From contig NZ_CP124620.1 in assembly GCF_030128875.1 (NCBI RefSeq), positions 682,001 to 746,000 of the forward strand: DNA of 64,000 nt. Reading direction: 5' to 3'. A program made the position numbers and the translations under genes. Under the pieces are notes generated by a model. The model was not told where the DNA came from. It saw only the letters and a list, made by a program, of their open reading frames with translations, and searched no databases. This document shows positions 19,638-28,025 of the stretch, one piece after another (position 1 is the stretch's first letter; every line of letters starts with the position of its first letter). Source of the stretch: Stenotrophomonas sp. BIO128-Bstrain (GTDB lineage Bacteria; Pseudomonadota; Gammaproteobacteria; Xanthomonadales; Xanthomonadaceae).

Positions 19638-21830
19638 ATGGAAATCACTCTCTCCAAGAGTCTGTTGATCGCAGTGGTGCTCGCACCGCTGTTCGGCAGC
19701 ATCATCGCCGGCCTGTTCGGTCGTCAGGTCGGTCGCGCTGGCGCGCAGGCGGTCACCATCCTCGGCGTGGCGGTCAGCTGCGTGCTGTCCAGCTATGTGC
19801 TGTACATGCTGCTGTGGGGCGGCGCCCAGCCGTTCAACCAGAACATCTATACGTTCTTCGAAGTGGGCCAGTACTCGGCGCACGTCGGCTTAATGGTCGA
19901 CAAGCTCACCGCGATGATGATGGTCGTGGTGACCTTCGTGTCCTTCCTGGTGCACGTGTACACCATCGGCTACATGCAGGATGACCCGGGCTACCAGCGG
20001 TTCTTCAGCTACATCTCGCTGTTCACCTTCTCGATGCTCACCCTGGTGATGAGCAACAACTTCCTGCAGCTGTTCTTCGGCTGGGAAGCGGTGGGCCTGG
20101 TCTCGTACCTGCTGATCGGCTTCTGGTTCAAGCGCCCGACCGCCATCTTCGCCAACATGAAGGCCTTCCTGGTCAACCGTGTCGGTGACTTCGGCTTCAT
20201 CCTCGGCATCGCCGGCGTGTTGTGGGTGTTCGGCACCCTGGATTACGCCACCGTGTTCGCCAACGCGCAGGTGCTGGGCCACCCGGATGCGCTGATCCAG
20301 ATCTGGTCGGGCACGATCAACCTGTTCGGCACCTCCATTCCGGTGATGAGCGAGCCGGTGATCTGGTCGGTCGCCACCGTGATCTGCATCTGCCTGTTCA
20401 TCGGTGCGATGGGCAAGTCGGCCCAGGTGCCGCTGCACGTCTGGCTGCCGGACTCGATGGAAGGCCCGACCCCGATCTCGGCCCTGATCCACGCCGCGAC
20501 CATGGTCACCGCGGGCATCTTCATGGTCACCCGCATGTCGCCGCTGTTCGAGCTGTCCCAGACCGCGCTGAACTTCGTGCTGTTCATCGGTGCCACCACC
20601 GCGTTCTTCACCGGCCTGATCGGCATCGTGCAGAACGACATCAAGCGCGTCGTCGCGTACTCCACGCTGTCCCAGCTGGGCTACATGACCGTCGCCCTGG
20701 GTGTGTCGGCCTACTCGGCGGCCGTGTTCCACCTGATGACCCATGCCTTCTTCAAGGCGCTGCTGTTCCTCGGCGCGGGCTCGGTGATCATCGCCATGCA
20801 CCACGAGCAGGACATGCGCAAGATGGGCGGCCTGCGCAAGTACATGCCGATCACCTTCATCACCATGTGGATCGGTACGCTGGCCCTGGTCGGCACCCCG
20901 TTCTTCTCCGGCTTCTACTCCAAGGACACCATCATCGAGGCCGCGCAGCACCACGCGCATGTGTCCTCGAGCTGGGTGGCGACCTACGGGTACTGGGCGG
21001 TGCTGGGTGGCGTGGTCGTCACCAGCTTCTACAGCTTCCGCCTGCTGTTCCTGACCTTCCATGGCAAGGAACGCTTCCGCGATGCGCATGACGATCACGG
21101 CCATGGCCATGACGATCATCACGCCGCAGACGCGCACGCAGCCGACGCCCACCATGGCGACGCGCATGATGACGATCATGGCCACGGCCATGGCGCGCAT
21201 GAGCCGCACGAAACCCCGTGGGTGGTGACGCTGCCCCTGATCCTGCTGGCGATCCCCTCGATGGTCATCGGTTTCTTCAGCATCGGTCCGATGCTGTATG
21301 GCACCGACTGGGCCGGCCACCACGCCGACACCGCCATCCCGGGCCAGGTGCATTCGTTCTTCACCGGCATCGTTGATTTCTACGACCCGGCGCGCAACAC
21401 CATTGGTGCGCTGGCCGAAGAATTCCACGGCCCGGTGGCTTTCGCGATCCACGGCATGATGGCCCCGGCCTTCATCCTGACGGTGGTCGGCTTCCTGCTG
21501 GCGGCGCTGTTCTACCTGTGGAAGCCGGAACTGGCCGGCAAGGCCCGCAAGACCTTCGCGCCGATCGTGTCGGTGCTGGAGAACAAGTACGGCTTCGACA
21601 AGCTCTGGATCGGCGGTTTCGCCGGCGGCGGTATCAAGCTCGGCAAGGTTTCGCGCGCGATCGACACGAATGTGGTCGATGGTGTGGTGGTCAACGGTTC
21701 GGCGCGCCTGATCGATCTGGCGGCCAACCTGCTGCGTCGCACCCAATCCGGTTTCCTCTATCACTACGCCTTCGCGATGATCATCGGCCTGATTGCCCTT
21801 CTGGGCGTCCTGATGCATTACCTGCGTTGA
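19638..21830 (+). CDS. nuoL: NADH-quinone oxidoreductase subunit L with His/Asp-rich insertion
   Basis: The distal antiporter-like proton-pumping subunit, 730 aa against about 610 in E. coli. Core helices are normal: the essential glutamate lies in FFGWEAVGLVSYLLIGFW (near residue 150), the lysine helix carries GKSAQVPLHVWLPDSMEGPTP split across 255-275, and HAATMVTAGIF follows. Much of the extra length is a hydrophilic loop at about residues 482-525 (nt 21085-21215), with about 15 histidines and many aspartates (DHGHGHDDHH, DDDHGHGHG). It ends in the lateral-helix and final transmembrane region. Such a loop could bind divalent metal, but no function is known to me. Confidence 0.96.
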   Translation: MEITLSKSLLIAVVLAPLFGSIIAGLFGRQVGRAGAQAVTILGVAVSCVLSSYVLYMLLWGGAQPFNQNIYTFFEVGQYSAHVGLMVDKLTAMMMVVVTFVSFLVHVYTIGYMQDDPGYQRFFSYISLFTFSMLTLVMSNNFLQLFFGWEAVGLVSYLLIGFWFKRPTAIFANMKAFLVNRVGDFGFILGIAGVLWVFGTLDYATVFANAQVLGHPDALIQIWSGTINLFGTSIPVMSEPVIWSVATVICICLFIGAMGKSAQVPLHVWLPDSMEGPTPISALIHAATMVTAGIFMVTRMSPLFELSQTALNFVLFIGATTAFFTGLIGIVQNDIKRVVAYSTLSQLGYMTVALGVSAYSAAVFHLMTHAFFKALLFLGAGSVIIAMHHEQDMRKMGGLRKYMPITFITMWIGTLALVGTPFFSGFYSKDTIIEAAQHHAHVSSSWVATYGYWAVLGGVVVTSFYSFRLLFLTFHGKERFRDAHDDHGHGHDDHHAADAHAADAHHGDAHDDDHGHGHGAHEPHETPWVVTLPLILLAIPSMVIGFFSIGPMLYGTDWAGHHADTAIPGQVHSFFTGIVDFYDPARNTIGALAEEFHGPVAFAIHGMMAPAFILTVVGFLLAALFYLWKPELAGKARKTFAPIVSVLENKYGFDKLWIGGFAGGGIKLGKVSRAIDTNVVDGVVVNGSARLIDLAANLLRRTQSGFLYHYAFAMIIGLIALLGVLMHYLR

Positions 21831-21853
21831 TGACCTGTACGGAATAAGAAGAC

Positions 21854-23362
21854 GTGTCGAACTGGCCCCTACTTAGTGTTCTCATCTGGCTGCCGATCAT
21901 CGGCGGTGCATTGATCCTTGCCATCCGGGATGCCCAAACCGCCCGGTGGGCGTCCCTGGGCGTCGCGGTGCTGACCTTCGTGGCCAGCCTGTCGCTGCTC
22001 AGCGGCTATGACACGGGAATCGACGCGCTGCAGTTCGTCGAGACCCGCGCCTGGATCCCCGCCTACGACATCGGCTACAACCTCGGCGTCGACGGCATCG
22101 CGATCGCGCTGATCCTGCTGACCACGCTGGTCTCGGTGCTGGCCCTGATCGGTGCCTGGAGCGCGATCGACAAGCGCGTGAACCAGTACGTGGCCGCCTT
22201 CCTGATCCTGGAAGGTGTCACCGTCGGTATCTTCTCGGCGACGGACGCGATGCTGTTCTACGTGTTCTTCGAAGCGATGCTGATCCCGATGTTCCTGATC
22301 ATCGGTGTCTGGGGCGGCCCGCGCCGCATCTACGCTGCGCTGAAGTTCTTCCTGTACACCTTCCTCGGCTCGGTGCTGATGCTGGTGGCCCTGATCTACC
22401 TGTACCTGAAGGGCGGCAGCTTCCAGCTGGCCGACCTGTACCAGCTGCAGCTGTCGGGCAAGGAACAGACGTGGATCTTCTTCGCCTTCCTGATCGCCTT
22501 CGCGGTCAAGGTGCCGATGTTCCCGGTCCACACCTGGCTGCCGGACGCCCACGTGGAAGCGCCGACCGCCGGTTCGGTGATCCTGGCCGCGATCGCCCTG
22601 AAGATCGGTGGCTACGGCTTCCTGCGCTTCAACCTGCCGATCGTGCCGGACGCCTCGCATGAGTGGGCCTGGCTGGTGATCGCGCTGTCGCTGGTGGCGG
22701 TGATCTACGTTGGCCTGGTCGCCCTGGTGCAGGACGACATGAAGAAGCTGATCGCCTATTCGTCGATCGCGCACATGGGCTTTGTGACCCTGGGTACCTT
22801 CATCGCCATGTGGCTGGTGCGCGACGCCGGCAACCCGGATGCCGCCCGTCTGGGCCTGCAGGGCGCGATGGTGCAGATGGTCTCGCACGGCTTCGTGTCC
22901 GGCGCGATGTTCTCCTGCGTTGGCGTGCTGTATGACCGCATGCACAGCCGCCGCATCGCCGATTACGGCGGCGTGGTCAACGTGATGCCCTGGTTCGCCA
23001 CCTTCGCCATGCTGTTCTTCATGGCCAATGCCGGCCTGCCGGGTACCAGCGGGTTCGTCGGTGAATTCATGATCATCATGGCCAGCTTCCAGCGCAATCC
23101 GTGGCTGGCGCTCGGCGCGGCGAGCACCCTGGTGATCACCGCGGCGTATACGCTGTGGCTGTACAAGCGCGTGTTCTTCGGTGAAGTGGCCAACGCCCAT
23201 GTCGCCGAGCTGAAGGACATCAACGGTCGCGAGTGGCTGGTGTTGGGTGTATTCGCCGTGGGCACCCTTGCCTTGGGCCTGTACCCCAAGCCGCTGACCG
23301 ACCTGATGGAGCCCTCGATCGCGAAGCTGGCGATGCAGATCGCATCCAGCAAGCTGCTGTAA
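21854..23362 (+). CDS. nuoM: NADH-quinone oxidoreductase subunit M
   Basis: The second antiporter-like subunit (502 aa, 14 predicted helices). The key glutamate is in YVFFEAMLIPMFLIIGVWG (near residue 140), and the lysine helix contains AFAVKVPMFPVHTWLPDAHVEAP in two parts near 215-240. The start is GTG 21854 (VSNWPLLSVLIWLP), preceded by a purine-rich AATAAGAAG stretch. The 23-base gap from nuoL and 33-base gap to nuoN contain no clear signal. Confidence 0.96.
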   Translation: MSNWPLLSVLIWLPIIGGALILAIRDAQTARWASLGVAVLTFVASLSLLSGYDTGIDALQFVETRAWIPAYDIGYNLGVDGIAIALILLTTLVSVLALIGAWSAIDKRVNQYVAAFLILEGVTVGIFSATDAMLFYVFFEAMLIPMFLIIGVWGGPRRIYAALKFFLYTFLGSVLMLVALIYLYLKGGSFQLADLYQLQLSGKEQTWIFFAFLIAFAVKVPMFPVHTWLPDAHVEAPTAGSVILAAIALKIGGYGFLRFNLPIVPDASHEWAWLVIALSLVAVIYVGLVALVQDDMKKLIAYSSIAHMGFVTLGTFIAMWLVRDAGNPDAARLGLQGAMVQMVSHGFVSGAMFSCVGVLYDRMHSRRIADYGGVVNVMPWFATFAMLFFMANAGLPGTSGFVGEFMIIMASFQRNPWLALGAASTLVITAAYTLWLYKRVFFGEVANAHVAELKDINGREWLVLGVFAVGTLALGLYPKPLTDLMEPSIAKLAMQIASSKLL

Positions 23363-23395
23363 TCGGGCCGTCGAGAGTATTGATTCCAGGATTTG

Positions 23396-24859
23396 ATGAT
23401 GACCACCTCGCCGCTGTTGCCACTGACCGCCGCTGACCTCCCGCCGCTCGCTCCCGAGCTGGTGCTGGTCGGCAGTGCGTTCGCCCTGTTGATGCTTGAT
23501 CTTTTCATCAGTGAGAAGAACAAGATCTGGACCCACCTGTTCTCGATCGCTGCGCTGGCGGTCGTGTTCTTCATGCTCGCCACCGGAGTGGGCGGGCAGG
23601 GCGAGGTCTTCCACGGCATGTTCGTCCGCGACAACGCGGCCGATGTGATGAAGACCGTGATCGTGCTGTGCAGCGGCCTGACCCTGATCTACGGCTGGAG
23701 CTACCTGCGCGAGCGCAAGCTGTACCAGGGCGAGATCCCGGTGCTGATCCTGTTCGCCACCGCAGGCATGATGATCCTGGTCTCGGCCGGCAGCCTGCTG
23801 ATGGTCTACCTCGGCCTGGAACTGCTGGCGCTGTGCTCCTACGCACTGGTCGCCAGCAACCGTGAAAACGGCCTGGCCTCGGAAGCGGCGATGAAGTACA
23901 TCGTGCTGGGTTCGCTGGCCTCGGGCCTGCTGCTGTACGGCATGTCGCTGATCTACGGCGCCACCGGCTCGCTGCATCTGGATGCGATCAACGCTGCCAT
24001 TCCGCACACCGAAGAGAAGATGCTGCTGCTGACCGGCGCGGTGTTCATGATCGCCGGCGTGGCCTTCAAGCTGGGTGCCGCCCCGTTCCACATGTGGCTT
24101 CCCGACGTGTACCAGGGTGCCCCGGCACCGGTCGCGCTGTTCATCAGCTCGGCCCCGAAGCTGGCCGCGTTCGGCATGGCCTACCGCCTGCTGGAGATGG
24201 GCGTGGGTCCGCTGGCCGACGAGTGGAAGTACCTGATCGGTGGGCTGGCCGCACTGTCGCTGGTGATCGGCAACCTGATGGCGATCGCGCAGACCAACCT
24301 GAAGCGCATGCTGGCCTTCTCGACCGTCTCGCACATCGGCTTCCTGCTGATGGGCATGGCCGGCGGTGGCGAGCGTGGCTACTCGGCGGCGCTGTTCTAC
24401 GCCCTGAGCTACGCGATCATGTCCACGGCCGCGTTCGGCGCGATCATCGCGCTGTCGCGCAATGGCTTTGAAGCCGAGAAGATCGAAGACTTCAAGGGCC
24501 TCAACGCCCGCAACCCGTGGATGGCCGGCCTGGTGCTGTGCATCATGGCGTCGCTGGCAGGCATCCCGCCGTTCCTGGGCTTCTGGACCAAGCTGGCCGT
24601 CCTCGGCGCGGCGATCCAGGGCGACATGCTGTGGCTGGCCATGGTCGGCGTGATCTGCGCCGTGATCGGCTGCTTCTACTACCTGCGCGTCATCAAGGTC
24701 ATGTACTTCGATGAGCCGGTGGGCGAGCCGCTGCCGGCCAACAACGACCGCGTGCTGGGCGTGGTGCTGGGCGTGAACGCGCTGGCGCTGCTGGCCCTGG
24801 GCGTGGCGTGGAACCCGATCATGGTGTGGTGCCAGCAGGCATTTGCACAAATTTCGTAA
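23396..24859 (+). CDS. nuoN: NADH-quinone oxidoreductase subunit N
   Basis: The third antiporter-like subunit (487 aa), last gene of the operon. The core features are the lysine helix FKLGAAPFHMWLPDVYQGAP, ending near residue 245, and the conserved EYGLELLALCSYAL-like helix (here YLGLELLALCSYALVAS). Two consecutive ATGs (23396, 23399) follow AGGATTTG; I give the first, and the second would also work. No terminator was seen directly after the stop. Confidence 0.95.
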   Translation: MMTTSPLLPLTAADLPPLAPELVLVGSAFALLMLDLFISEKNKIWTHLFSIAALAVVFFMLATGVGGQGEVFHGMFVRDNAADVMKTVIVLCSGLTLIYGWSYLRERKLYQGEIPVLILFATAGMMILVSAGSLLMVYLGLELLALCSYALVASNRENGLASEAAMKYIVLGSLASGLLLYGMSLIYGATGSLHLDAINAAIPHTEEKMLLLTGAVFMIAGVAFKLGAAPFHMWLPDVYQGAPAPVALFISSAPKLAAFGMAYRLLEMGVGPLADEWKYLIGGLAALSLVIGNLMAIAQTNLKRMLAFSTVSHIGFLLMGMAGGGERGYSAALFYALSYAIMSTAAFGAIIALSRNGFEAEKIEDFKGLNARNPWMAGLVLCIMASLAGIPPFLGFWTKLAVLGAAIQGDMLWLAMVGVICAVIGCFYYLRVIKVMYFDEPVGEPLPANNDRVLGVVLGVNALALLALGVAWNPIMVWCQQAFAQIS

Positions 24860-24864
24860 AAAAC

Positions 24865-24893
24865 GATACAAACGTGCGCAACTCGTGTAATAT
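24865..24893 (+). promoter_or_regulatory. Possible promoter(s) upstream of the first tRNA-fMet
   Basis: TAATAT at 24888-24893 preceded by TG gives an extended -10; an alternative is TTGCAC (24843-24848) with GATACA (24865-24870) at 16-base spacing, overlapping the nuoN end. The AT-rich patch stands out from its surroundings. A leader of about 80-110 bases to the tRNA is implied. Confidence 0.4.
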
Positions 24894-24980
24894 TCATCTC
24901 CTGAGTTGTTGATGCAGCGGTTTCGCCAGAAGATCGTTGCTAGGAAGTCCCCCGGGCCTTCCGCACTCATCCGCTTCTGC

Positions 24981-25057
24981 TGCGGGGTGGAGCAGTCTGG
25001 CAGCTCGTCGGGCTCATAACCCGAAGGTCGCAGGTTCAAATCCTGCCCCCGCTACCA
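24981..25057 (+). tRNA. Initiator tRNA-fMet (anticodon CAT), copy 1
   Basis: 77 bases with encoded CCA. Initiator features are present: the first base (T) does not pair with position 72 (T), and three G-C pairs (GGG/CCC) flank the anticodon loop CTCATAA. It is identical to copy 2 at 25275-25351. Confidence 0.96.
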
Positions 25058-25094
25058 TATAGCTCCGGTGCAAACCGGAGGCAGTGGACGAATC

Positions 25095-25126
25095 AAGCGA
25101 TACCGGAAACGGTGTCGCTTTTTTCG
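25095..25126 (+). terminator. Intrinsic terminator after tRNA-fMet copy 1
   Basis: AAGCGATACCG-GAAA-CGGTGTCGCTT followed by TTTT, about 37 bases after the tRNA. The stem is 11 bp with one G-T pair. Confidence 0.87.
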
Positions 25127-25137
25127 TTCCAGGCCCG

Positions 25138-25160
25138 GTAGAGCCGACCGTTGGTCGGCT
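25138..25160 (+). repeat. SMAG-type REP palindrome
   Basis: GTAG head, then AGCCGACC-GTT-GGTCGGCT (25142-25149 with 25153-25160). The same core occurs twice near 44850-44915. It lies between the two tRNA-fMet genes. Confidence 0.75.
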
Positions 25161-25234
25161 GCTCTCCTGGGCAGGGGAGGAAACCGTCCCCCGGCTGCCG
25201 TTCCTCGATGCGAGGTATTCGTTTCAACATGGGG

Positions 25235-25263
25235 TTGCACGGGAATGAAAACTCCCTTACAAT
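25235..25263 (+). promoter_or_regulatory. Sigma-70 promoter for tRNA-fMet copy 2
   Basis: TTGCAC (25235-25240), 17-base spacer, TACAAT (25258-25263). Predicted transcription starts about 25270, only some five bases before the mature tRNA end, leaving almost no 5' trailer. Confidence 0.82.
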
Positions 25264-25274
25264 TCCGCTTCTGC

Positions 25275-25351
25275 TGCGGGGTGGAGCAGTCTGGCAGCTC
25301 GTCGGGCTCATAACCCGAAGGTCGCAGGTTCAAATCCTGCCCCCGCTACCA
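25275..25351 (+). tRNA. metY: Initiator tRNA-fMet (anticodon CAT), copy 2
   Basis: Sequence identical to copy 1 over all 77 bases, including the T1/T72 mismatch, GGG/CCC anticodon stem and CCA. It is upstream of rimP-nusA-infB, the place of metY in enterobacteria. Here it has its own promoter and terminator, so it is probably not part of the rimP transcript. Confidence 0.96.
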
Positions 25352-25387
25352 CAGAAAATCTGCAGTGCAGATGCAGTAGACGAAAAG

Positions 25388-25415
25388 GCGATCTCGGTAA
25401 CGAGGTCGCTTTTCT
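25388..25415 (+). terminator. Intrinsic terminator after tRNA-fMet copy 2
   Basis: GCGATCTCG-GTAA-CGAGGTCGC followed by TTTTCTC. The segment around it (CAGTAGACGAAAAGGCGAT) resembles the region after copy 1, suggesting that tRNA plus terminator were duplicated together. Confidence 0.83.
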
Positions 25416-25525
25416 CGTTGGGTCACGGCGCCTTCTGCGGACCTGCCCGCGCCGCTGCCCACGACGAGGGTCACAGCTTGGCTGTTCAGCTTTCCGAACA
25501 GGGACACCAGAGGCCACCCCAACCA

Positions 25526-25554
25526 TTGCACCAGCGCGGTGCAACGGCTATCAT
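25526..25554 (+). promoter_or_regulatory. Promoter for rimP-nusA-infB
   Basis: TTGCAC (25526-25531), 17-base spacer, TATCAT (25549-25554). The -35 and spacer hold an inverted repeat TTGCACC-AGCGC-GGTGCAA that could be an operator. It implies a leader of about 260 bases. Confidence 0.7.
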
Positions 25555-25737
25555 CAGTGGCTTAGCGGACTGTCTTTTCCTATCCCCTCAAGGGATATGA
25601 ACAGGCCCCGCGACCGGCTTCCAGGAACGGCAACCTGTACCCAGGCCGCCGTGACCCCCCGGAACGCTGGGCTCGCAGATTCGCACCACGTGCGCATCTG
25701 CACCGGAATCCAGCATGACCGGAGTTGTACCGGACAG

Positions 25738-25762
25738 GGGCCCAACGGGCCCTTTGTTGTTT
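25738..25762 (+). terminator. Terminator-like hairpin in the rimP leader (possible attenuator)
   Basis: GGGCCC-AAC-GGGCCC followed by TTTGTTGTTT, about 60 bases before rimP. It has the form of an intrinsic terminator inside the leader of the nusA operon, which in E. coli is autoregulated at the level of termination by NusA. Function here is inferred. Confidence 0.55.
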
Positions 25763-25823
25763 CCGGAAGGTGGTCCAAGCCATGGACCAGACCGTATTTC
25801 TTTTCAACGAATCAAGGCCGACT

Positions 25824-26414
25824 GTGAGCGACAAGGCAACCGAAATCGCGAATCTGCTCGCCCCCACCGTTCAGTCGCTGGGTCTCGAGCTGCTGGGCGT
25901 GGAATATCTGACCGCCCCGGGTGGTGCCACGCTGCGCCTGTACATCGACGTGCCGCTGGCCGAACAGCCCGAGCGTATCGTCAACATCGACGACTGCGAG
26001 CGCGTCAGCCGCGAAGTGTCCGCCCAGCTGGACGTCGAAGACCCGATCACGGCGAACTACACGCTGGAAGTGTCTTCGCCGGGCGTGGACCGCCCGCTGT
26101 TCACCGGTGAGCAGTTCCAGCGCGCCATCGGCGAATCGGCCAAGGTGACGCTCAGCCTGCCGCAGGACGGCCGCCGCCGTCTGCAGGGCGAGATCCTCGC
26201 CGTGGATATCGAACAGGGCACGGTGACCTTCAAGGTCGACAATGCTCCGTTCACCGCCGACATCGAAAACATCGACAAGGCACGCATCATGCCGGACTGG
26301 GCCGCCCTCGGCCTGGCTCCGACCAAACCGACTGGCCCGGCACCCAAACAGGGTGGCAAGGCGAACAAGAAACCATCCAACGAGCCGGCGGCCAAAAAGC
26401 CGCGCGCGGAGTGA
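25824..26414 (+). CDS. rimP: Ribosome maturation factor RimP
   Basis: Assists assembly of the 30S subunit (binding of S19 and S12). The protein is 196 aa: an N-terminal alpha/beta domain (to about residue 85) and a C-terminal SH3-like barrel, then an Ala/Lys/Pro-rich tail. The family block [14 protein letters not shown] is at about residues 77-90. I chose GTG 25824 ([10 protein letters not shown]), which has AAGG six bases upstream and matches the E. coli N terminus. An in-frame ATG at 25782, also preceded by a purine-rich site, would add 14 residues. First gene of rimP-nusA-infB. Confidence 0.93.
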   Translation: MSDKATEIANLLAPTVQSLGLELLGVEYLTAPGGATLRLYIDVPLAEQPERIVNIDDCERVSREVSAQLDVEDPITANYTLEVSSPGVDRPLFTGEQFQRAIGESAKVTLSLPQDGRRRLQGEILAVDIEQGTVTFKVDNAPFTADIENIDKARIMPDWAALGLAPTKPTGPAPKQGGKANKKPSNEPAAKKPRAE

Positions 26415-26418
26415 GCCA

Positions 26419-27930
26419 ATGAGCAAGGAACTTTTGCTGGTAGTGGATGCGGTCGCCAACGAAAAAGGCGTCCCGCGCGAAGTCATCTTCGATGCCATCG
26501 AGGCAGCGTTGGCTTCGGCTGCCAAAAAGCGTTACCCGGAAGAAGAAGTGCTGGCCCGTGTGTCGATCGACCACAAGGACGGCAACTACGAAACCTTCCG
26601 CCGCTGGGAAGTGGTGGCCGATGACGTGGTCATGGAGTCTCCGGACCGCCAGATCCGTCTGATGGACGCCATCGATGAAGCCGACGGCGTGGAAGTCGGC
26701 GATTTCATCGAAGAGCAGATCGAAAACCCGGACTTCGGCCGTATCGCCGCGCAGGCCGCCAAGCAGGTGATCGTCCAGCGCGTGCGCGAGGCCGAGCGTC
26801 AGCAGGTGGTCGATGCGTGGAAGGATCGCGTTGGCGAACTGGTCACCGGTGTGGTCAAGCGCGCCGAGCGCGGCAACATCTATGTGGACCTGGGCGGCAA
26901 CGCCGAGGCCTTCATTCCGAAGGACAAGGGCATTCCGCGCGACGTGCTGCGCGCTGGCGACCGCGTGCGCGGTTACCTGGCCGAAGTCCGTTCGGAACCG
27001 CGTGGCCCGCAGCTGTTCATCAGCCGCGCCGCCCCGGAATTCATGATCGAACTGTTCAAGCTCGAAGTGCCGGAAGTCGGCCAGGGCCTGGTCGAGATCA
27101 AGGCCTGCGCACGTGATCCGGGCGACCGCGCCAAGATCGCCGTGCTGGCCCACGATTCGCGTACCGATCCGATCGGTGCCTGCATCGGCATGCGCGGTTC
27201 GCGCGTGCAGGCCGTGTCCAACGAGCTCAACGGCGAGCGCGTGGACATCGTGCTGTGGAACGAGAACCCGGCCAACTTCGTCATCAATGCGATGGCGCCG
27301 GCGGAAGTGCAGTCGATCATCGTCGATGAAGAAAAGCACTCGATGGACCTGGCCGTGGCAGAAGAACGCCTGGCCCAGGCGATCGGCAAGGGCGGCCAGA
27401 ACGTCCGTCTTGCCAGCCGCCTGACCGGTTGGCAGCTCAATGTGATGACCCAGGACCAGGTGACCGCCAAGTCCGAGGCAGAGCAGGGCGTTGCCCGCCA
27501 GCTGTTCATGGACAAGCTGGAAGTGGATGAGGAAATCGCCGCCATCCTGGTGACCGAAGGCTTCAACACCGTGGAAGAAATCGCCTACGTCCCGGTCGGC
27601 GAACTGCTGGCCGTGGAAGGCTTCGACGAAGACATCGTCGAAGAGCTGCGTGCCCGTGCCCGCGATGCGCTGCTCAACGAAGCGCTGGCGGTGGAAGAAG
27701 GTCTGGAAGACGGCTCGCCGTCGGAAGACCTGCTCGCCCTGGAAGGCATGGACGAGGCAACCGCCTACGCCCTGGCCGGTCACGGCGTGCGTACCAGTGA
27801 GGACCTGTCGGACCTGGCCGCCGACGAGATCCTCGAGTTCGGCATCGAGGACATGGACCAGGAGCGCGCCGCCGCCCTGATCCTTGCCGCCCGAGCCGAG
27901 GAGATCGCCCGCCTGGAGCGCGGCGAATGA
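26419..27930 (+). CDS. nusA: Transcription termination/antitermination factor NusA
   Basis: RNA polymerase-binding factor acting in pausing, termination and antitermination. 503 aa. Order: N-terminal polymerase-binding domain (1-130), S1 domain beginning VTGVVKRAERGNIYVDLG (about 138), two KH domains with GACIGMRGSRVQAV near 250 and AIGKGGQNVRLASRL near 325, and two C-terminal acidic AR repeats (from about 365), as in gammaproteobacterial NusA. ATG 26419 starts four bases after the rimP stop. Confidence 0.97.
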   Translation: MSKELLLVVDAVANEKGVPREVIFDAIEAALASAAKKRYPEEEVLARVSIDHKDGNYETFRRWEVVADDVVMESPDRQIRLMDAIDEADGVEVGDFIEEQIENPDFGRIAAQAAKQVIVQRVREAERQQVVDAWKDRVGELVTGVVKRAERGNIYVDLGGNAEAFIPKDKGIPRDVLRAGDRVRGYLAEVRSEPRGPQLFISRAAPEFMIELFKLEVPEVGQGLVEIKACARDPGDRAKIAVLAHDSRTDPIGACIGMRGSRVQAVSNELNGERVDIVLWNENPANFVINAMAPAEVQSIIVDEEKHSMDLAVAEERLAQAIGKGGQNVRLASRLTGWQLNVMTQDQVTAKSEAEQGVARQLFMDKLEVDEEIAAILVTEGFNTVEEIAYVPVGELLAVEGFDEDIVEELRARARDALLNEALAVEEGLEDGSPSEDLLALEGMDEATAYALAGHGVRTSEDLSDLAADEILEFGIEDMDQERAAALILAARAEEIARLERGE

Positions 27931-27946
27931 GCCAGCGATGAACAGT

Positions 27947-27965
27947 GCCCTGACCCGCTCAGGGC
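27947..27965 (+). other. Hairpin between nusA and infB
   Basis: GCCCTGA-CCCGC-TCAGGGC in the 95-base gap. It is followed by TTAGACT rather than a T run, so it is more likely an RNA-processing or stability element, or lies next to an internal infB promoter, than a terminator. Confidence 0.4.
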
Positions 27966-28025
27966 TTAGACTCCGCGCTGCCTTCGCACGTTTCGAGGGA
28001 GCGCCAACCAGATCATAGGATCCGA

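Noticed and set aside
21869..25039. A 1056-codon open frame on the minus strand opposite nuoM and nuoN
   Set aside because: It is antisense to two conserved complex I genes; the translation is His/Gln/Arg/Asp-rich with no domain, and arises from codon bias in GC-rich DNA. Similar long antisense frames oppose nuoG, nuoL, pnp, thrS, nuoF and pheT.
24981..25351. The identical tRNA-fMet copies as attachment sites of an integrated element
   Set aside because: The 217 bases between them hold only a terminator, a REP and a promoter; no integrase or cargo is present.
25725..25823. Longer RimP forms from ATG 25725 or ATG 25782
   Set aside because: The extra residues have no family counterpart, and ATG 25725 lies before the terminator-like hairpin. 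ATG 25782 has a fair ribosome-binding site and remains a minor possibility.
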